Source of the DNA: Peptoniphilaceae bacterium
GTDB taxonomy: Bacteria; Bacillota; Clostridia; Tissierellales; Peptoniphilaceae
DNA: 64,000 nucleotides
Reading direction: 5' to 3'
Assembly (NCBI GenBank): GCA_910589545.1
Contig: CAJUSY010000001.1
Location: forward strand, 1-64,000
The stretch's first letter is position 1, and each line of letters begins with the position of its first letter. Position numbers and translations under genes: made by a program. Under the pieces are notes generated by a model. That model saw nothing but the letters and a program-made list of their open reading frames with translations. It did no database searches and was not told the DNA's origin. This document shows positions 42,414-51,259 of the stretch, piece after piece.

Positions 42414-43513
42414 TATTTGCCTCCTTTATTTTTAAATCTAGATTTTATTATTCTAAACATCAATGGAATTGCAGTGAACAAAATAATTGTTCCCATTATT
42501 ATGTTAATCATTTCAGTTGGTGCATGCAAAACTCTTTGAACATTTGCACCACTGTATTTCAATCCACCGAAGAACAATCCAGAGAATATACATCCAATTG
42601 GATTATTGTTTGCAAGTAAACTTACTGCAAGACCGTCAAATCCAAAGTTTTCCATGCTAGATAATGCTGAAATTGTGTATCTGTATCCTAAAACTTGAGT
42701 GATTCCACCAAGAGCACACACAGCTCCACTGATTGCCATAGATAATGTCAATTTTTTATTAACATCTATTCCACCGTATTTTGCTGCATCTTGGTTAAGG
42801 CCTACAGCTTTTAATTCATATCCTAAGTTTGTTTTCTTCAAAATATACCACAATAAAATTGCTGCAACTATTGCCAATATCAATCCCAAGTGAATAGGTG
42901 CTTTGAAGAAGTTATCGATTGCTTTAGGAAGTCCTTTTACATTTTGCATCAATGTAATTTTCGCTGTTTCTTGAACTTCATGAGTACCCATTGAGTTAGG
43001 TGCTTTGAATTTTGGGAAGTTTGCAACCATGTTATTTAAATAAAAAGCAATCCAATTCAACATTATTGTAGAGATAACTTCGTGGATTCCAAATTTTGCT
43101 TTCAAAAATCCAGATAAAGCTCCAAATAATGCACCAGCCAACATCCCTACTATTATTACAACTGGAACGTGAATAAAGGCTGGTAAATGAAGATTATATC
43201 CTAACAAAAAGGCTACCATAGTTCCGACAATGTATTGACCTTCTGCTCCAATGTTGAATAATCCTGTTTTAAAAGCAAAAGCAACACCTAAACCTGTGAA
43301 GATAATTGGAATGGCGTTTACAATTGTCCATCCAACATTTTTTGGCCTTTTAAATATACCTTCGAGCATTAACTTATATGCTTCCAATGGATTATATCCT
43401 GCTAATACTAAAGCTAATGCTCCAACCAATAGACCTATTAAAATAGATAAAAGCATGAAAAATAGCTTGTTGTATTTTGAAAATATTGAAATTTTTTGAT
43501 TATTATTGTTCAT
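42413..43513 (-). CDS. BMP-type nucleoside ABC transporter, first permease
   Basis: The 366-residue polytopic protein has FKTGLFNIGAEGQYIVGTM and EVISTIMLNWIAFYL, typical of the first permease of BMP-type systems. It overlaps the ATPase gene by 11 bases and the second permease by one, so the three are co-translated. Confidence 0.92.
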   Translation of the reverse strand: MNNNNQKISIFSKYNKLFFMLLSILIGLLVGALALVLAGYNPLEAYKLMLEGIFKRPKNVGWTIVNAIPIIFTGLGVAFAFKTGLFNIGAEGQYIVGTMVAFLLGYNLHLPAFIHVPVVIIVGMLAGALFGALSGFLKAKFGIHEVISTIMLNWIAFYLNNMVANFPKFKAPNSMGTHEVQETAKITLMQNVKGLPKAIDNFFKAPIHLGLILAIVAAILLWYILKKTNLGYELKAVGLNQDAAKYGGIDVNKKLTLSMAISGAVCALGGITQVLGYRYTISALSSMENFGFDGLAVSLLANNNPIGCIFSGLFFGGLKYSGANVQRVLHAPTEMINIIMGTIILFTAIPLMFRIIKSRFKNKGGK

Positions 43514-45035
43514 CTACAACACCTCCAGCCATTAATCTACCAAGTTCCAATTCGTTAGTTTCTTTGGAAGGTTTTTCTCCTACGATTTTCCCGTCGAAGA
43601 TAACTGCAATATTATCTGATAAGTCCATAATCTCGTCCAATTCAAAAGAAACTAATAATACTGCTTTGTTTTGGTTTCTTTGATCCACTAAATATTTGTG
43701 AATAAATTCAATAGCACCTACATCCAATCCTCTCGTAGGTTGCGCTGCTATTAACAAGTCCGGATTATTCGAAATTTCTCTAGCTATAATTACTTTTTGT
43801 TGGTTACCGCCTGATAAATTCTTTGTTTTTTGATTATAATCATTAGGTCTAATATCAAATTTTTCTATCAAGTTCTTAGCATTATCATTTATAGCACTAA
43901 AATCTAACTTCAATCCTTTACTAAAAGGTTTCTTTTTGACATTTTCTAATATCAAATTATCAGCAATAGAATAATCTAATATAAGTCCGTGTTTTTGTCT
44001 ATCTTCTGGAATTGTATTCATCCCGAAATCTATAATCTCTCTTGGAGAATGATTTGTAATGTCTTTTCCCTTTAAAGTAACTTTTCCAGATTCTATCTTT
44101 CTAAGTCCAGTAATAGCTTCAATAAGTTCTGATTGTCCGTTACCATCTACCCCTGCTACACCGACGATTTCTCCTCTTCTAACTTGAAGATTTAAATTTT
44201 TCACAGCATCAATGTTTCTAGAATCTTTTACAACTAAATCCTTGATATCTAATACAACCTCACCTGGTTCTTGGTCTTGTTTTTCAACGTTAAATCTTAC
44301 ATCACGACCTACCATTTTTTCAGCTAATATATTTTCATCTATTTCTTTGACATTTAATTTATCGATAAATTTACCACGTCTAATTACAGTGCAATAATCT
44401 GCCATCGCTTTGATTTCAGATAATTTGTGTGTGATTATTATAATAGATTTTCCTAGTTCTGTAAGATTTTTTACAATTTTTATAAAATCATCAATTTCTT
44501 GTGGCGTCAAAACCGCTGTTGGTTCATCAAATATTAAGATATCTGCTCCTCTATATAAGCATTTTAAAATTTCAACTCTTTGTTGCATCCCTACTGAAAT
44601 ATCGGCTACTTTGGCTTCTGGATCAATCGTTAAACCGTACTTTTGTGATAATTCTCTAACAGCTTCTATAGACTTTTCGTTATCTAAAATTCCACCTTTG
44701 CCAGTTATTTCTTTTCCTAAAACAATATTTTGATACACTGTGAATGGCTCTATAAGCATAAAATGTTGATGCACCATTCCTATACCAGTTTGTATTGCTA
44801 GTTTAGGAGTCATTTGATCAAAAGTTTTTCCTTTTACTGTAACACTTCCCGATGTAGGTTCATACAACCCATAAAGTATGTTCATTAGAGTTGTTTTTCC
44901 AGCTCCGTTTTCTCCTAACAAAGCATGAACCTCTCCCTCATGGAGGCTGAAATTTACATTATCAAGTACTTTATTGCTGCCAAAAGATTTTGATATATCT
45001 TTTAAATCTACAACAATGTTTTTTTCATCGTTCAT
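43503..45035 (-). CDS. BMP-type nucleoside ABC transporter, ATPase with two ATP-binding domains
   Basis: Started at the ATG at 45035 the protein has 510 residues, the normal length. Two ATP-binding domains are visible: the first with GENGAGKTTLMNILYG and a signature region (ISVGMQQRVEILKCL), the second with GVAGVDGNGQSELIEAI and NLSGGNQQKVIIAREI. The second Walker A lacks the lysine (GNGQSE), usual for this family. It lies 65 bases after the lipoprotein gene, with a terminator between. Confidence 0.93.
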   Translation of the reverse strand: MNDEKNIVVDLKDISKSFGSNKVLDNVNFSLHEGEVHALLGENGAGKTTLMNILYGLYEPTSGSVTVKGKTFDQMTPKLAIQTGIGMVHQHFMLIEPFTVYQNIVLGKEITGKGGILDNEKSIEAVRELSQKYGLTIDPEAKVADISVGMQQRVEILKCLYRGADILIFDEPTAVLTPQEIDDFIKIVKNLTELGKSIIIITHKLSEIKAMADYCTVIRRGKFIDKLNVKEIDENILAEKMVGRDVRFNVEKQDQEPGEVVLDIKDLVVKDSRNIDAVKNLNLQVRRGEIVGVAGVDGNGQSELIEAITGLRKIESGKVTLKGKDITNHSPREIIDFGMNTIPEDRQKHGLILDYSIADNLILENVKKKPFSKGLKLDFSAINDNAKNLIEKFDIRPNDYNQKTKNLSGGNQQKVIIAREISNNPDLLIAAQPTRGLDVGAIEFIHKYLVDQRNQNKAVLLVSFELDEIMDLSDNIAVIFDGKIVGEKPSKETNELELGRLMAGGVVDEQ

Positions 45036-45069
45036 GTTTTTCCCTTTCATTTTTAAAAACAGGTATAAA

Positions 45070-45095
45070 AACAGGGATTTCTCAATCCCTGTTCT
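45070..45095 (-). terminator. Attenuator hairpin between bmpA and the ATPase gene
   Basis: On the minus strand AACAGGGATT pairs with AATCCCTGTT and is followed by TTTAT. It probably makes lipoprotein mRNA more abundant than that of the rest of the operon. Confidence 0.75.
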
Positions 45096-45100
45096 CAACC

Positions 45101-46177
45101 TTATTTATCAAATCCGAATTCTGTAAATTCTTTTTCGTTTTGTGGAACTTTGATTTTTCCTTCTTTGATGTCGTTCTTTAAACTTTCGACTTTATCCTTA
45201 ACTTCTTTAGCTACTAAATCATTTTTAGCATAAGCGATATCTACAGCGTCACCATCTTTTAAAGAATATGTTACAGTACTTCCACCTTCAAACTTACCAT
45301 CTAAAATCTCTTTTGAGATTTTTTGAACTGCAACGTTAACACCTTTTACTGTAGAAACTAACATATTTTTAGGAGCATCGTCAGATTGGTCTCTGTCAAC
45401 ACCTATAACGTATTTGTTATTGTCAATAGCCGCTTGAATAACACCGTAACCTGTACCACCTGCTGCATGGAATATTACATCTACTCCTTTTTGATACATT
45501 AAGTTAGCTATTGATTTTCCTTTATCTGGAGCAGCATAACTATCAGCGTATTGTGATTGGAATTCAATTGGTTGTTTCTTTTGTCTTTCAGCTTCTTTAA
45601 CTCCAGCTTTAAATCCATATTCAAATCTATCAATTACATCACTTTTCATACCACCAACAAAACCAACTTTGTTTGTCTTAGTAGTCATACCAGCAATGTA
45701 ACCAACCAAGAATGAGTTTTCGTTATCTGCAAATAAAACACCAATCATATTTGGTCTTTTTTCAACATTTGCATTGTCAATAATAGCGTATTTTTGGTCA
45801 GTGTTTGACTTGGCTGCAGCATCTGTTGCGTTAAACAAAGCGTATCCAATTGTAAATATTGCATCGCTTTCATCATCCAATGCTGTTTCCATATTTGGAG
45901 CATAATCAGCTTCTTTGTGTGATTCGATATATCTGTAATCCAACCATCCTTCTTTTTTCGCATTTTCAAATCCTTCGTATGCAGATTGGTTGAATGACTT
46001 ATCGTTAATTCCACCTTGGTCAGTAACCATTGTTACTTTTACTTTTTCTTTCTTTTCTGAATTATCTGATGACTTTCCATTATCAGATGAATCTTTGCCA
46101 GCTCCTCCACATGCAGTCGCAAAAACCATGCCTAGGCAAAGAAATAAAGCAATTATTTTTTTGTAAACTTTCGACAT
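45101..46177 (-). CDS. BMP-type nucleoside-binding lipoprotein
   Basis: From the ATG at 46177 (AAGGAGG upstream) the product is 358 residues with a lipoprotein signal (lipobox FATAC, about 19-23) and the BMP fold (VTMVTDQGGINDKSFNQSAYEG, VGFVGGMKSDVIDRFEYGFKAG). It captures nucleosides outside the membrane for the ABC importer. It has a near-consensus promoter upstream at 46306-46334. The ligand (guanosine, adenosine or other) is not determined. Confidence 0.93.
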   Translation of the reverse strand: MSKVYKKIIALFLCLGMVFATACGGAGKDSSDNGKSSDNSEKKEKVKVTMVTDQGGINDKSFNQSAYEGFENAKKEGWLDYRYIESHKEADYAPNMETALDDESDAIFTIGYALFNATDAAAKSNTDQKYAIIDNANVEKRPNMIGVLFADNENSFLVGYIAGMTTKTNKVGFVGGMKSDVIDRFEYGFKAGVKEAERQKKQPIEFQSQYADSYAAPDKGKSIANLMYQKGVDVIFHAAGGTGYGVIQAAIDNNKYVIGVDRDQSDDAPKNMLVSTVKGVNVAVQKISKEILDGKFEGGSTVTYSLKDGDAVDIAYAKNDLVAKEVKDKVESLKNDIKEGKIKVPQNEKEFTEFGFDK

Positions 46178-46305
46178 AATGTCCTCCTTAAATTTTAATG
46201 ATAACATTTGCTTATATTTAAGAAATTAAATAATAATTTATCGATTTTTATTCACTAACATAAACGTTGTTATCGTGTAAATATAGATACCTTCTATACA
46301 ATATA

Positions 46306-46334
46306 ATATTAGCAATTATTAACAATATTGTCAA
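46306..46334 (-). promoter_or_regulatory. Promoter of the BMP transporter operon
   Basis: On the minus strand TTGACA (46329-46334) and TAATAT (46306-46311) are separated by 17 bases. The leader of about 120 bases to the start codon holds no riboswitch I recognise. Confidence 0.8.
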
Positions 46335-46347
46335 ACAAAAAATGAAT

Positions 46348-46376
46348 TTAACATTGTATAACTTTTCTGATATGAT
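46348..46376 (+). promoter_or_regulatory. Promoter of the FAD oxidoreductase gene
   Basis: TTAACA (46348-46353) and TATGAT (46371-46376) are separated by 17 bases; a ribosome site AAGGAG lies about 35 bases further, before the ATG at 46416. It is divergent to the BMP promoter with the -35 boxes only 13 bases apart. Confidence 0.65.
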
Positions 46377-46415
46377 ATATATAATTATAATAAAAAATTT
46401 AAATAAGGAGACAAA

Positions 46416-47441
46416 ATGAAACATTTAGTTTTGTGTGGCTGTGGTCACGGACATATTTTTGTAATAAAAAACATTAGAGAACAATATCCCGATATCAAAC
46501 TAACTGTAATAACAGATAACGAATACCAATATTATTCAGGTATGTATACAGGATTTTTGGGAGGAGTGTATACTCATGATGAAATATGCTTTGATGTGAA
46601 AAAAGTTTGTGAAAAATACGGAGCTGATTTAATCTTCGATAAGATTATCAAAATAGATGATGAAAATAAAAAAGTTATAGCAAAAAATCACACTATCGAT
46701 TACGATTATTTGAGTATTAACCTTGGAGCAACTCAAAAAACTATCGCTATTGGAGAAAATATAATAAATTCAAAACCGATTAATACAATTATAGATTTAA
46801 AAGAAAAAATTAAAGATTCTGATAAGAATATCCTAATACTAGGTGCTGGTGCGAGTGGATTGGAGTTAGCTTTTGTATTAAAAACTATTTATCCAAAAAA
46901 GAATATATCCATAGTAACAAGAGGCAGTGTGAATATGGAAGGATTTAGCGACAAAGCTAATAAAAAAGCTAGAAATTTATTAAGTAAAAAAGATATAAAA
47001 GTTTACGAAAACAAAAATATATCTTCTATTAATGAAATAGATATAGATTTTGATAAATTAATTATGTGTATAGGCTCAAGTGGAGTTAATGTAGATTTTG
47101 GAAATCTTAAAACAACAGACAAAAACTTCCTTATATCAGATGAATATATGAAAATTTCCGACAAAATATTTGCAGTAGGAGATTGTGTAAGTATAGATAA
47201 ATACCCTGATTTACCGAAAGCTGGAGTGTATGCCATAAGACAATCGCCTATTCTAATGAAAAACATTGCACATACTTTAAAAAATGAACAATTGGAAACT
47301 TATGTTCCAGATACTAATCCTATGCAAATTTTATACTGCGGAAATGAAAAAGCTCTTTTATACTATAAAGGCATAACTTTGTATTCTCATCTTTCATTTG
47401 TATTAAAAAGATATATAGACAAAAAGTATATGAAATATTAA
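46416..47441 (+). CDS. FAD/NAD(P)-dependent oxidoreductase, SelD-associated (NDH-2-like) type
   Basis: The 341-residue protein has an N-terminal FAD site (MKHLVLCGCGHGHIFVIKN), a second dinucleotide site GAGASGLELAF (about 143-153) and the FAD motif FAVGDCVSI (about 250). The family start, with CGHGHIF and YYSGMYTGFLGGVYT, is the type that is fused to, or located beside, selenophosphate synthetase SelD. No selD is in the window. Electron partner and substrate are unknown. Confidence 0.8.
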   Translation: MKHLVLCGCGHGHIFVIKNIREQYPDIKLTVITDNEYQYYSGMYTGFLGGVYTHDEICFDVKKVCEKYGADLIFDKIIKIDDENKKVIAKNHTIDYDYLSINLGATQKTIAIGENIINSKPINTIIDLKEKIKDSDKNILILGAGASGLELAFVLKTIYPKKNISIVTRGSVNMEGFSDKANKKARNLLSKKDIKVYENKNISSINEIDIDFDKLIMCIGSSGVNVDFGNLKTTDKNFLISDEYMKISDKIFAVGDCVSIDKYPDLPKAGVYAIRQSPILMKNIAHTLKNEQLETYVPDTNPMQILYCGNEKALLYYKGITLYSHLSFVLKRYIDKKYMKY

Positions 47442-47466
47442 AAATCCCTCATCTGAGGGATTTTTT
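47441..47466. terminator. Bidirectional terminator
   Basis: AAAATCCCTC pairs with GAGGGATTTT; A-rich and T-rich flanks are present. It ends the oxidoreductase gene and, on the minus strand, overlaps the stop of the permease gene. Confidence 0.8.
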
Positions 47467-48814
47467 AGTCTATTTCTTTTCTTTCTTTTTCTTCTTGCTC
47501 TAATGTTTTTTCTGGAATGATTATATTCAAGACAAATACAATTAAAGTCGCTACTACTACTGGAGATGCTGTAAATACCATTCTAAACCATTGTGGAAAA
47601 TATCTTACAGCATTTGGACCTACTTGTGTAATTCCCATACCTAAGGCAACGCCCAATCCGACAATAGTTGTATTTCTTACACTCATTTCACTAGATGTAA
47701 TTAATTTCATACCACTCATTGCGATTTGTGCGAACACCGAAATAGTGGCACCACCAATAACAGCTTGCGGAACTGAAAGCATCAATGCTCCAAATTTTGG
47801 TATCAATCCGCAAACAAATACCATGCTAGCGGTAATCAATAAAACTTTTCTTGCAATTACTTTAGTCATTGATACAATTCCAACATTTTGTGAGTATGTT
47901 GCAGTTGGTAGCGCACCGATAAATGCACCAATCACACTGACGATACCATTTGCCTTAATTCCACCAGACAATTCAACATCTGTTGGCTCACGATCCATTC
48001 CACCAATTGTCGTACTTGTTAAATCCCCCACTGCCTGAACGGAGTTTACAATATACATAATTGCCATCGTTAATATAGCATCCAAATGAAATTGGAATTT
48101 GAATGGATAAATTTGTGGTAACATAAACCACGAAGCATTTACCACATTATCAAATTTAACCATGCCTAAAAATAATGATATTATGTAGCCTACTACAATT
48201 CCTACCAAAATTGCGGCTAATTTGATGTAGCCTTTCATAAACATATTACAAAATAAAACAACACATAATGTAATGATCGCTACAACCCAGTTTCTAATCT
48301 CCCCTTGCATAGGACCATTTCCACCAGACATGTAATTTACAGCTACTGAATACAGACTAAGTCCTATTGTTAATACAACAGTTCCCGATACAATTGGAGG
48401 GAAAAATCTCCTAATCTTACCTATAAATATTCCCGTAAAAATAGCAACTATTCCGCCAATCAATTGCGAAGCATATACTGCCCCTATTCCATATTGTTTT
48501 CCAATTGATAGTAAAACTGGAATATAAGCAAAACTAACACCCATAATAACAGGTAGTTTTGCACCAAATTTTAATACTGGATACAATTGCAATAATGTCG
48601 CTATTGCAGCGATGAACATTCCTGCTTGAATCAAATAAATAGCTTGTGCGTCTGTAATCGCATGCTCACTTGATTTCAAAGCACTTGCCAAGACTATCGA
48701 CGGCAAAGCATTCCCCACAATCATTGCCAATAAATGCTGCATAGCTATAGGAAATGATTTAAGCATGGAAGGTTTGCCATAATAGTCAAATAATGAATTC
48801 GAATTACTTTCCAT
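47465..48814 (-). CDS. NCS2 family nucleobase permease (xanthine/uracil type)
   Basis: From the ATG at 48814 (GGAG upstream) the protein has 449 residues and about 12 membrane segments. NCS2 motifs are visible: MQHLLAMIVGNALPSIVL, the core LLQLYPVLKFGAKLPVIMG, VGDLTSTTIGGMDR and FIGALPTATYSQNVGIVSMTKV. This type couples uptake of uracil, xanthine or urate to the ion gradient. The neighbourhood (arcC, xpt in the window) makes xanthine plausible. A start 28 codons upstream has no ribosome site. Confidence 0.92.
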   Translation of the reverse strand: MESNSNSLFDYYGKPSMLKSFPIAMQHLLAMIVGNALPSIVLASALKSSEHAITDAQAIYLIQAGMFIAAIATLLQLYPVLKFGAKLPVIMGVSFAYIPVLLSIGKQYGIGAVYASQLIGGIVAIFTGIFIGKIRRFFPPIVSGTVVLTIGLSLYSVAVNYMSGGNGPMQGEIRNWVVAIITLCVVLFCNMFMKGYIKLAAILVGIVVGYIISLFLGMVKFDNVVNASWFMLPQIYPFKFQFHLDAILTMAIMYIVNSVQAVGDLTSTTIGGMDREPTDVELSGGIKANGIVSVIGAFIGALPTATYSQNVGIVSMTKVIARKVLLITASMVFVCGLIPKFGALMLSVPQAVIGGATISVFAQIAMSGMKLITSSEMSVRNTTIVGLGVALGMGITQVGPNAVRYFPQWFRMVFTASPVVVATLIVFVLNIIIPEKTLEQEEKERKEID

Positions 48815-48887
48815 ATACACTCTCCTCTTTAATTTCATTAAAGTATATTCTATATTAAATTTGGAATAATTTAAAGAGCAATAAAAA

Positions 48888-48935
48888 AATACTTCCAAAC
48901 TTTCAAATTAATTCTCATAATTTGTTTTGGAAGCA
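48888..48935 (-). terminator. Terminator of the carbamate kinase gene
   Basis: On the minus strand GCTTCCAAA pairs with GTTTGGAAG, extended by AATT/AATT, followed by a T run (ATTTTTTT). It separates arcC from the permease gene. Confidence 0.75.
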
Positions 48936-48941
48936 TTAATA

Positions 48942-49874
48942 CTATTTTACAAATCTAGTTCCTGTTAAACCGTTAATTCCTTCTTTTGCTTTTTCCAAAG
49001 AAGTTATCATAGCTATCTTGCCCTCACCTGACTTAATGAAGTTAAGACATGCTTTAACTTTAGGTAGCATAGAACCCTCTGCAAATTGCTTTTCTTCTAT
49101 TAATTCTTCAGCTCTAGATAAATTCAATTCGTCTAAGCCTTCTTCATTTTCTTTACCAAAATTAATGCATACTTTTTCAACTGCAGTTAAAATAATTAAC
49201 AAATCAGCATCAGAAATTTCTGCTAATTTTTCAGAAGTGAAATCCTTATCTATAACAGCTCCTATGCCTTCTAACTCGCCGTCTTTTTCGACTACCGGAA
49301 TCCCTCCGCCACCGCCAGCTATTACAATAAAATCTTTTTTTATCAAAGTATTAATTGCTTCTTTTTCGATAATATCAATAGGTTTTGGTGATGGAACTAC
49401 TCTTCTGTAGCCTCTATTAGAATCTTCTTTAAAAGTATAACCACTTTCTTTAGCAAGCTTTTCAGATTCTTCTTTTGAATAAAATAAACCTATCGGCTTT
49501 GTTGGATTAGAAAAAGCTTCATCATCCTTGTCTACTTTTACCTGAGTAATAATAGTAGATACTGCATTTTTCATGTTTCTTTTTGATAACTCATTCTTGA
49601 TAGCATTTTGCAAATGATATCCTATATATCCTTGACTCATTGCAACGCATTCTGCAAATGGCATATTAGATATTTGTGAATTTGAATTATGTGCTGTTTC
49701 CATTGCTAAATTTATCATACCGACTTGAGGTCCGTTACCATGACAAACGATAACTTCGTTACCATCTTCAACTAAATCCACTATAGAAATAGCTGTTTTT
49801 CTAACTGCTTTTATTTGTTCAGCAGGTGAATTTCCGAGAGCGTTTCCTCCTAATGCTAAAACTACTTTTTTCAT
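48942..49874 (-). CDS. arcC: Carbamate kinase
   Basis: The 310-residue protein has VLALGGNALGNSPAEQI at the start, CHGNGPQVGMI, VVPSPKPIDIIE and IAGGGGGIPVV. It makes ATP and carbamate from carbamoyl phosphate. In anaerobes it sits either with the arginine deiminase genes or, as here beside an NCS2 permease, with purine or allantoin degradation. No arginine genes are next to it. Confidence 0.94.
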   Translation of the reverse strand: MKKVVLALGGNALGNSPAEQIKAVRKTAISIVDLVEDGNEVIVCHGNGPQVGMINLAMETAHNSNSQISNMPFAECVAMSQGYIGYHLQNAIKNELSKRNMKNAVSTIITQVKVDKDDEAFSNPTKPIGLFYSKEESEKLAKESGYTFKEDSNRGYRRVVPSPKPIDIIEKEAINTLIKKDFIVIAGGGGGIPVVEKDGELEGIGAVIDKDFTSEKLAEISDADLLIILTAVEKVCINFGKENEEGLDELNLSRAEELIEEKQFAEGSMLPKVKACLNFIKSGEGKIAMITSLEKAKEGINGLTGTRFVK

Positions 49875-49913
49875 TTTAACTCCTTTAATAAATTAAAAAT
49901 AGTATCCAAATAC

Positions 49914-49942
49914 AAAATCCCAATGCTGAACATTGAGATTTT
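49914..49942 (-). terminator. Terminator after the ModE-like gene
   Basis: On the minus strand AAAATCTCAATG pairs with CATTGGGATTTT with a short loop. It lies between the modE-like gene and arcC. Confidence 0.7.
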
Positions 49943-50002
49943 AATTATTAAGACACTTCGATAAGTATATATTACACTGATTTTATAAAAAATACAAGAG
50001 AT

Positions 50003-50341
50003 TTAGAAACTTTTTGTAATTTTTCCTGTTAAATTTTTACTGGTTTTATCAAAATTTGATATAGCCTTTTCATATTCTTCAATTAATTTGATTCCTACTT
50101 CAGTCAAAGTAGAACCTCCACCATTTGCTCCACCAATTTCAGTATCTACAAATTTTTTCCCATAAATTTTTTCACTATTTTTTATGATATTAAAAGCCTT
50201 GCTATAACTCATTTTCAAATTTTTGGAAGCCTTATTCAAAGATTTAGTCTTATCAATTTCTTTTAAAAGCAAGTAATTGCCTTTTCCGAAAAACTTTTTA
50301 CCGTCATCGTCTTCAAACCAAAACTTACAATTTACCTTCAT
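50003..50341 (-). CDS. ModE-type winged-helix regulator
   Basis: The 112-residue protein is a single LysR/ModE-type HTH (LLLKEIDKTKSLNKASKNLKMSYSKAF, GGANGGGSTLTEVG). ModE N-terminal domains bind DNA in molybdate regulation, but the molybdate-binding domain is absent. Started at the ATG at 50341, it overlaps the preceding gene by 17 bases, with GGAG upstream. It may control arcC and the permease. Confidence 0.82.
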   Translation of the reverse strand: MKVNCKFWFEDDDGKKFFGKGNYLLLKEIDKTKSLNKASKNLKMSYSKAFNIIKNSEKIYGKKFVDTEIGGANGGGSTLTEVGIKLIEEYEKAISNFDKTSKNLTGKITKSF

Positions 50342-51206
50342 CCCTAAGCTCCTCAATTTTATCCTCAGTTTCCTTAATCCATACAGGAATTATACAGTCA
50401 AAATCATTGTAAATTTTCAATATTCTTTCGAACTCTTCTGTCAAATCTACTTCATTTTCTCCATTTAATTTTGGTTCCAAAATGTCTAAAATCGTGTAAA
50501 TCGCAAGGATTCTGTAAAATAATCTAGGAATTTTACCATTAAAATATGATTTTAGCAATGAATAATAAAAGATTTGGCTATTTTCATCAACTTCATTAAT
50601 TTTTCTAAACTCAAAGAAAGAATCTCCCATATAACTGATATTTTTAGAAACAAATTTAAAATTATCATCAGAACAAATGGATTTAAGATTATCAAACAAA
50701 TATATATTGCTTAACTTTCTTGAATCAATTAAATATCTGTTCTTCTCAATATAATCAAAAACAATATAATCCTTATCTCCTCTGAAACTAGTCATAGAAT
50801 AATTGTATATTAAATTATTGATTTTATAATTGAAAATCTTCGACCACGTAGAATCGTCATTTATTTGGCTATCTTGATGTAGTTTTCTAAGAATCTCTCC
50901 TATTTCGCTTCCAAGTTGTACTTGCTTATCATAAGGTATAGGCTCTGAAAGATTTTGCAGGAATTTCTTTATTACAAAAGTATAACCATTTTCATAACCA
51001 CTATCTTCAATTTTGGCAAATTTATCATTTAACTCATATAGTAGATGATTGTTTCGATTATTAACATTCAAAAACGACTCCAAATCACCTTCATATATCT
51101 CAACTATATATTTACCTAAATCTGTATTTACAACATACTTATCATCTTGTAACTCATAGTCGTAAATTTCTTTATCTATAAAAAATTGTAAATCTTTGAT
51201 TTCCAT
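50325..51206 (-). CDS. Phosphotransferase-like protein with degenerate catalytic motifs
   Basis: The 293-residue protein resembles aminoglycoside phosphotransferase (APH/choline kinase) folds: YVVNTDLGKYIVEIYEGDL, LGSEIGEILRKLHQDSQ and a helical C-terminus. The expected HGDxxxxN and D(W/F)E motifs are not seen; the region FVSKNISYMGDSFFEFRKINEVD stands in their place. It may be a pseudokinase or a diverged enzyme. It overlaps the ModE-like gene. Confidence 0.6.
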   Translation of the reverse strand: MEIKDLQFFIDKEIYDYELQDDKYVVNTDLGKYIVEIYEGDLESFLNVNNRNNHLLYELNDKFAKIEDSGYENGYTFVIKKFLQNLSEPIPYDKQVQLGSEIGEILRKLHQDSQINDDSTWSKIFNYKINNLIYNYSMTSFRGDKDYIVFDYIEKNRYLIDSRKLSNIYLFDNLKSICSDDNFKFVSKNISYMGDSFFEFRKINEVDENSQIFYYSLLKSYFNGKIPRLFYRILAIYTILDILEPKLNGENEVDLTEEFERILKIYNDFDCIIPVWIKETEDKIEELRDEGKL

Positions 51207-51259
51207 ATAATCACCAATACAATTTTATCATTAAACGTCAAAATTTTAAAACAAAATAT

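Noticed and set aside
47517..48038. Open plus-strand frame of 173 codons
   Set aside because: It is antisense to the NCS2 permease, whose conserved motifs define the minus frame.
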